This document shows, piece after piece, positions 60,301 to 64,000 of a stretch of DNA of 64,000 bases. The translations under genes were made by a program, and so were the position numbers. Each line of letters begins with the position of its first letter. Within the stretch, counting starts at the first letter, position 1. The notes beneath the pieces were generated by a model that did not search any database, had not been told where the DNA came from, and saw only the letters and a program-made list of their open reading frames with translations. This DNA is from Lingula anatina (taxonomy: Eukaryota > Brachiopoda > Lingulata > Lingulida > Lingulidae), in the NCBI RefSeq assembly GCF_001039355.2, contig NW_019775627.1:16805-80804 (forward strand). The letters run 5' to 3'.

Positions 60301-62847
60301 AGTGTTTGCCACTTAGGAAAATTAGTTGTTGGACCGAAGGTCCAGCTATCTTGAAAACTAGCTGGACTGAATATCTGACAGGTGGGAAAAGTTCTCGGCC
60401 CCTTCTGAAAGTTGTCGACCCTGGGCAGACGGTCCAGCATTAGTTTCGAACACTGCTTCCAATAACAAATAGCTCCCAAAGGCAATAATTTTTTTAAGTA
60501 CTTATATCATGCAATTATTTACTTCTTTTGTATTACGATCCTTATTCTTGCCCATGAACTGTCGAGCCTGGACTGCATTTTTGATCAATATCACATTCTC
60601 AATGCCTCGCTGAAGTATACAAAGTTAAAATCTTACACAACAATTTCTATGCAAGACACAACGTGTAAATATATGTGGATGACATTTCCATATAATAAAC
60701 TCAAATGAAGACATTCAAGATAGTTACTTGGCATTATATTCTTATGTGAACATCTAGCAGTAAAATTCTAGGATGACTTAAGAGATATTGGTTTTACTGT
60801 AGAGATTTTGATTTTTTTATCTCTACTGTGTATTTACCTCTAAATAAATAAATAAACAAAGTGTATCTGACCTGATCCACCAGAGCGTTGGCTACAACAG
60901 GGTCATCCAACTCCAACATGTCCAGGACAGTGGGAAACTCACAGCGCGACCGCTACAAATTATATTACTTATGTATTATTTGTAGAGAAAAGAAATAAAA
61001 ATAGACAACTACGACCGATGTCTCTTATTAATTGACATTTAGGGGTAGAACCAATAGGTGGGACATTGAAAATGAATGATATTGCAAATGTACAGCTTAT
61101 GTACTCTATACTGTATATGACATGTTGACATGCCGAATTCTGACTGCCACGTCTTCAATTTTTTAGATTGTTTTAAAACAAAATGTAATGTTATTCTTAC
61201 GAGCTCTCTAAACAAGGATAAAAACCTAATCTTCTTTTCAAAAAGGTGACAGATATGTATTAAATTTGAAATTATTACTGGAGAGGGGGTTTACCTCAAA
61301 GTATTACAAAAAAGACATGTGCAAAATGCATCTAAGAATATATGCATCTAAGGATATAACTAAATTCTTCTTGTTATAAGTACTTACAAACTGGCTAACA
61401 TCATGCACATGTTCCTGAAATCAAATTAAAGTAACAAAATGATAATAATGCCACATCACTTCAGTCATGCTTTAGAATACAAGATAAAATGATGATAATT
61501 CACTGTAAACAATTGCCAAGAATCTCACTTTATGAAGCTTTAGATTTTACACAAATTAAGTAAAAAGTGGTACTAGAGGAAATACATTAAAGAATGTATT
61601 ATTAAATGAAATGAATCAATGAGATAAAGACAGAGAGATTAAAGGAGAGAAATAGAGAGAGAAAGTGAGAAAGCGAGTTGAAAGTCTCACCAAGAACCTG
61701 CTGACTATGATAGTAGGTTTGGGCCTGCCTTTGGGGCAAACTTGTGTCATGATTTGGTTGAGGATTTTCTCATCGTGATAGTCTGTGCAGCAATAGGAAT
61801 GCATGAGATTCTTGAGGCAGCACTCAANCGCCTACGCTGGTGGTACAATAAATCCTACTGTGATCCATTTTGACCCAGTGAGAGTAAATAACAGCTCCCC
61901 ACCCTTAACACACACACACACACGCACACGCACACACACGCACACACACACAATTACAGACCAGTATTTTTTAATTTCTTACTTCAAAAGTTTGGAAAAA
62001 TTTCAAAGATATCTGTAAATTTATTTGCTAATGCATACTTACCCAATGGTCCTCTGGGTTTTTGGTGAAACCTATTCTGCCTATGTGCCACCTCTATCTT
62101 CTCTAGCAGTGTGGGTACCCACGCACCAAACCTTTTTAATCTATCACTTCTTGCATCCTGCAGATTTCTGAGCTGGTTTTTCTTTTCTTCCAGCGTATGT
62201 CTAACCTCTTTTTCGTTATTACTGGGGAGAAAAATAAAATAAATCCTCTGAAACTGTTTTCACCAAGTTTTACAATAATATCATGTTCATTTGAAACATA
62301 AAATACCTTTTAAATGGATTCTGGTGAAGAAATCTAAAACATCAAGATCAAACAAAAGATAACTAAGCCAAATACATTTCTTTCCTTGTGAACATAGCTT
62401 ATATAATTTTTATAATTATTATTATTATTATTATACCATACACTTGATAGTTTATGTGAGCAAATAACACATTTAACTGTTATAATCTTAGGCCCAATTC
62501 AGAATAGGGGACTAACTAGTCCCTGGGTCAAATATGGCCGACCCACTTGAATACTTCCCCCAACGGGATATCTAGTCAACGTCTATTGGCGGATTAGACG
62601 GCAAGCTTTGCAGTGGGTCAAAATATTTGACCCTTTCAAATGCAAATTCACCTCAGAACTGAGAACTTGGTTTTTATTTTACCTGAGTCTGTACCCTTCC
62701 TCTTTATACTTGGTGACAGCCGCCCTGAACTGTTCCACCTCGTGTTCTGTGGTCTTCCTCCTCCCCTGGCAGCCGTTCAGCTCCTCTTCGAGACCCCGGA
62801 TCTTCTGCTCCCTTGCTATCCGTTCTGACTCATGGTCTTCTTGGGCA
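51310..62847 (-). CDS. SMC6: SMC6 (structural maintenance of chromosomes 6), 3' two thirds
   Basis: SMC6 pairs with SMC5 in the SMC5/6 complex, an ATP-driven nuclear DNA repair and replication-restart machine. Exons, 5' to 3' on the minus strand: 62683-62847, 62043-62221, 61691-61827 (cut by 'n'), 61388-61414, 60872-60952, 60523-60609, 59875-59984, 59423-59639, 58871-59041, 58512-58649, 58212-58327, then a near copy of the last five (57336-57445, 56879-57095, 56332-56502, 55972-56109, 55672-55787), 55282-55381, 54552-54710 or 53732-53890, 52278-52430, 51808-51905, 51310-51427. All have GT-AG ends. Matches to vertebrate SMC6 include 'DRLKRFG', 'YCC', 'GDQVF' in the hinge, coiled coil, '[18 protein letters not shown]' (signature) and '[11 protein letters not shown]' (Walker B). 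The N-terminal ATPase half lies beyond 64000. Confidence 0.92.
52278..52430 (-). CDS. SMC6: SMC6 exon: ABC signature and Walker B
   Basis: A 153-bp exon (donor GTAAGT, acceptor TTGCAG) with 'LSGGERS' followed by '[14 protein letters not shown]'. These are the ATP-binding-cassette signature and the Walker B/D-loop of the C-terminal head. Fully conserved catalytic acidic pair. Confidence 0.95.
53273..53584. mobile_element. Fold-back family M1, uninterrupted member
   Basis: Inverted arms of at least 115 bp begin 'gaggccattcagaaagagaa' at the left and mirror it to 'ggcctc' at the right, around a short centre of about 60 bp ('ttgaatcaagtcgagattta'). It lies in an SMC6 intron. It defines the full structure for the interrupted copies at 33041-33583 and 40190-40704. 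Confidence 0.88.
53732..53890 (-). CDS. SMC6: SMC6 head exon, canonical version of a duplicated pair
   Basis: 159 bp, phase 0 to phase 0, donor GTAAGT. Encodes 53 residues with the vertebrate-like pattern '[16 protein letters not shown]', then '[15 protein letters not shown]'. It is the closer of the two versions to known SMC6. Confidence 0.92.
54250..54486. mobile_element. MITE family M2, copy 2
   Basis: Arms 'agactgggttcccata' and 'tgggaatggtctc' with internal GATCGAT motifs. The centre 'cagatgtctggcacgcctac' matches copy 1 at 15128-15348. In an SMC6 intron beside the alternative exon. Confidence 0.75.
54552..54710 (-). CDS. SMC6: SMC6 head exon, divergent alternative version
   Basis: Also exactly 159 bp, phase 0 to phase 0, with a TTTTTAG acceptor and a GTAAGT donor. 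It encodes 53 residues that align without gaps to the exon at 53732-53890, with about 17 of 53 identical by hand count. It keeps the family positions R..K..F...L..R..VG...F.H....L ('YRTKMNF', '[13 protein letters not shown]'). An open frame, intact splice sites and conserved key positions at low identity suggest it is used, probably in place of its partner. Confidence 0.75.
55384..57480. repeat. SMC6 five-exon duplication, copy 1
   Basis: Matches 57918-60060 with a few percent differences in introns and near identity in exons. It holds exons 55672-55787, 55972-56109, 56332-56502, 56879-57095 and 57336-57445. Here the 217-bp exon has an unusual donor GTTAAG, against GTAAAG in the other copy. 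Confidence 0.9.
57918..60060. repeat. SMC6 five-exon duplication, copy 2
   Basis: Begins at the base after the 'n' at 57917, three bases upstream of where the 100-bp exon (55282-55381) would follow. Exons 58212-58327, 58512-58649, 58871-59041, 59423-59639 and 59875-59984 repeat those of copy 1. This copy is contiguous with the upstream exons (60523 and beyond). Confidence 0.9.
61388..61414 (-). CDS. SMC6: SMC6 27-bp microexon
   Basis: Nine codons (EHVHDVSQF) between a TTTCAG acceptor and a GTAAGT donor, phase 0. It sits where vertebrate SMC6 has the short stretch between the 'IIVS' strand and the 'FPTVL' motif. Confidence 0.7.
61691..61827 (-). CDS. SMC6: SMC6 hinge-proximal exon cut by an assembly join
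   Basis: Reads '[13 protein letters not shown]' through 'PTIIVSRFL' to a GTGAGA donor. Its 5' end is lost at the 'n' at 61828, where unrelated sequence begins. About 15 residues between 'PLG' (end of exon 62043-62221) and this point are missing compared with other SMC6 proteins. Confidence 0.85.
61910..61951. repeat. Imperfect (CA)n microsatellite
   Basis: CA dinucleotides with a few CG interruptions, just beyond the 'n' at 61828. Confidence 0.95.
62491..62645. repeat. M1-related fold-back fragment
   Basis: 'caaatatggccgacccactt' and, inverted nearby, 'gtgggtcaaaatatttgacc' resemble the outer arms of family M1. Probably a decayed or divergent relative. Confidence 0.45.
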
Positions 62848-62992
62848 CTGAAATAGTTTTACAATATATAGTTTGCATATAAGTCAATATGATGTGCAAA
62901 AAAACTTAATTATTTTTTTAATTTTCAAAGTGATCCAATATTCTTTCCAACTAAAATCATTTTAATTAAAGATGTCAGTTTTGAGATTAAAA

Positions 62993-63110
62993 AAAAGGTG
63001 AGTGTCAAGTCAGTCCAGCAGATTTCCCCACCCTAGTGTTAGGGCTTGTATGGGGAGCAGTCCAATGCTTTAGTCTCAGTGGTTATTCCACTAGACCACG
63101 GCTCACCTTC
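62993..63110 (-). mobile_element. tRNA-derived SINE, minus-strand copy
   Basis: Read on the minus strand it starts 'GGTGAGCCGTGGTCTAGTGG', an A-box-like tRNA head, passes 'ACTGAGACTAAAGCA', and ends 'CTTGACACTCACC' plus a T run. The same head, middle and tail motifs occur in the plus-strand copy at 63339-63490. Confidence 0.7.
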
Positions 63111-63338
63111 AATAACTATTGCAATGTTTTATCTATATCAATATACTGACTGTGTTGTGAAATCCAAGAAGTGCTGTACACTGCTGACGTCTGGTGGAGA
63201 CAAGTCAAACTACAACACCCCACATGTGGTGACATCTAGTGGCCACTGGACAAATTAACAATCTAAATGACATCACTTCCTCATTGTATTGCACCACAAG
63301 TCAGTAGATTGATGATACTTGATATCAGCAGTATTTTC

Positions 63339-63490
63339 CAGGGTGAGCCATAGCTCAGTGGTATCAGCCTACTGAGCCTAAAGCAGCTTAGGTATAAACC
63401 TCAGATCACATCAGGTAGCCAATGGTGGCTGCTTGTGATCACTACTGCTGGGCTAACTTGACACTCACCTTTTTACTTTTTTTTTTTTTA
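63339..63490 (+). mobile_element. tRNA-derived SINE, plus-strand copy
   Basis: 'GGTGAGCCATAGCTCAGTGG' contains a perfect pol III A box (TAGCTCAGTGG). A B-box-like 'ggtataaacctcagatc' follows about 30 bases later. The element ends 'cttgacactcacc' and a T-rich tail that could be a pol III terminator. It lies 230 bp from, and points away from, a related minus-strand copy. Confidence 0.75.
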
Positions 63491-63606
63491 ATTATTTTTA
63501 ACAATTTTACTCACACATTCCATCAATAAATTGACTGAAAATTGGTATTTTCATACTTATTCATTTAGCATTTTGCTACTAACAGCTACTGCAAGAGATA
63601 CTCAAC

Positions 63607-63998
63607 ACCCATTTTTTATTTAAGCATATCTGAAGAATTTAACACTTATCTCTATCAGAACTTCATCAAATATTTGATTGATTTTAACCAACATTCCTTT
63701 TTCAATTATTATAAGTACCAAATTAATTATTTCATTTTCAAGTGTAAATGTTCAGTAAAAAAAAAATCACTTTAAAAATACTATGAAGTTAATTTTTTTT
63801 TGTTTTAAGGAAATAAAGACCTCACCCCCACCCATTTTTTTTTATTTAAGTATTTTTTGAAGAATTTCTCACTTATCTTGATCAGAAATTCATCAAATTT
63901 TTGCTTGTTCTTAATCAGAGCAACCCTTTTCAATTATTATTAGAACCAATAATTATTTCTTTTTCAAGCATAAATGTGCAGTAAAAAAAAAAAAAAAA
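63607..63998. repeat. Two-unit degenerate tandem repeat in an SMC6 intron
   Basis: About 63607-63765 and 63828-63998 share 'acccattttttatttaag', 'gaagaattt', 'cacttatct', 'tttcaattatta' and 'gttcagtaaaaaaa' or similar. AT-rich and non-coding. Confidence 0.7.
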
Positions 63999-64000
63999 AA

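Noticed and set aside
1-64000. CRISPR arrays, bacterial operons, rRNA genes
   Set aside because: None present. The spaced repeats here are eukaryotic microsatellites and inverted-repeat elements, and the genes have spliceosomal introns.

Overview
The window is intron-bearing, AT-rich animal DNA. It has spliceosomal GT-AG introns, many microsatellites, fold-back elements, tRNA-derived SINEs, and Tc1 and LINE relics. The genes point to a marine invertebrate, and a lancelet (Branchiostoma-like) is my best guess: a tandem expansion of CARD-bearing signalling GTPases sits beside an intron-rich SMC6. The organism is inference. Five isolated single 'n' bases (17518, 24269, 34204, 57917, 61828) look like joins made while two divergent haplotypes were merged, because several sit exactly at the end of a duplicated block or inside an exon.

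Positions 1-6630 hold no gene. They contain a fold-back fragment, a segmental copy (about 1780-4000) of the 3' flank of a CARD gene, an internal tandem repeat and a small inverted-repeat element. Positions 6631-46594 hold a minus-strand tandem array of one gene family: copies A (6631-12190), B (16392-20372), a decayed copy F (22191-24890), C (26252-30362), D (32333-37453) and E (39483-46594), plus 5' fragments near 14290-15760. The basic gene has three phase-0 exons: a roughly 2.93 kb first exon, a 135-bp exon and a CARD exon. C and E are uninterrupted. A has a 1-bp frameshift and an extra Gln/Pro-rich minisatellite exon. B carries an insertion, and D has a stop codon and a frameshift.

The first exon encodes a ROC-COR (Roco) GTPase of unusual design. 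The P-loop lies near residue 60, but the DxGGQ (G3) motif lies near residue 528. About 360 residues carrying roughly 9-12 hydrophobic segments separate them. A polytopic membrane domain therefore appears to be inserted inside the GTPase fold, probably in the beta2-beta3 turn. The COR region follows, then a C-terminal CARD. The inferred product is a membrane-embedded GTPase that presents a CARD for death-fold signalling. I do not know of a described protein with this layout, and it is the strongest candidate for an undescribed system here.

Positions 46595-51309 are intergenic, with an upstream YY1-like motif, a (TA)n run and a 530-bp fold-back element. From 51310 to the right edge is the 3' two thirds of SMC6 on the minus strand, with its 5' end outside the window. 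It has two homologous 159-bp, phase-0 exons (53732-53890 and 54552-54710) that look like a mutually exclusive pair just before the ABC signature exon. It also shows a 2.5-kb, five-exon duplication that would break the reading frame and is most likely an assembly artefact. The SMC6 introns hold fold-back elements and two SINEs in opposite orientation.
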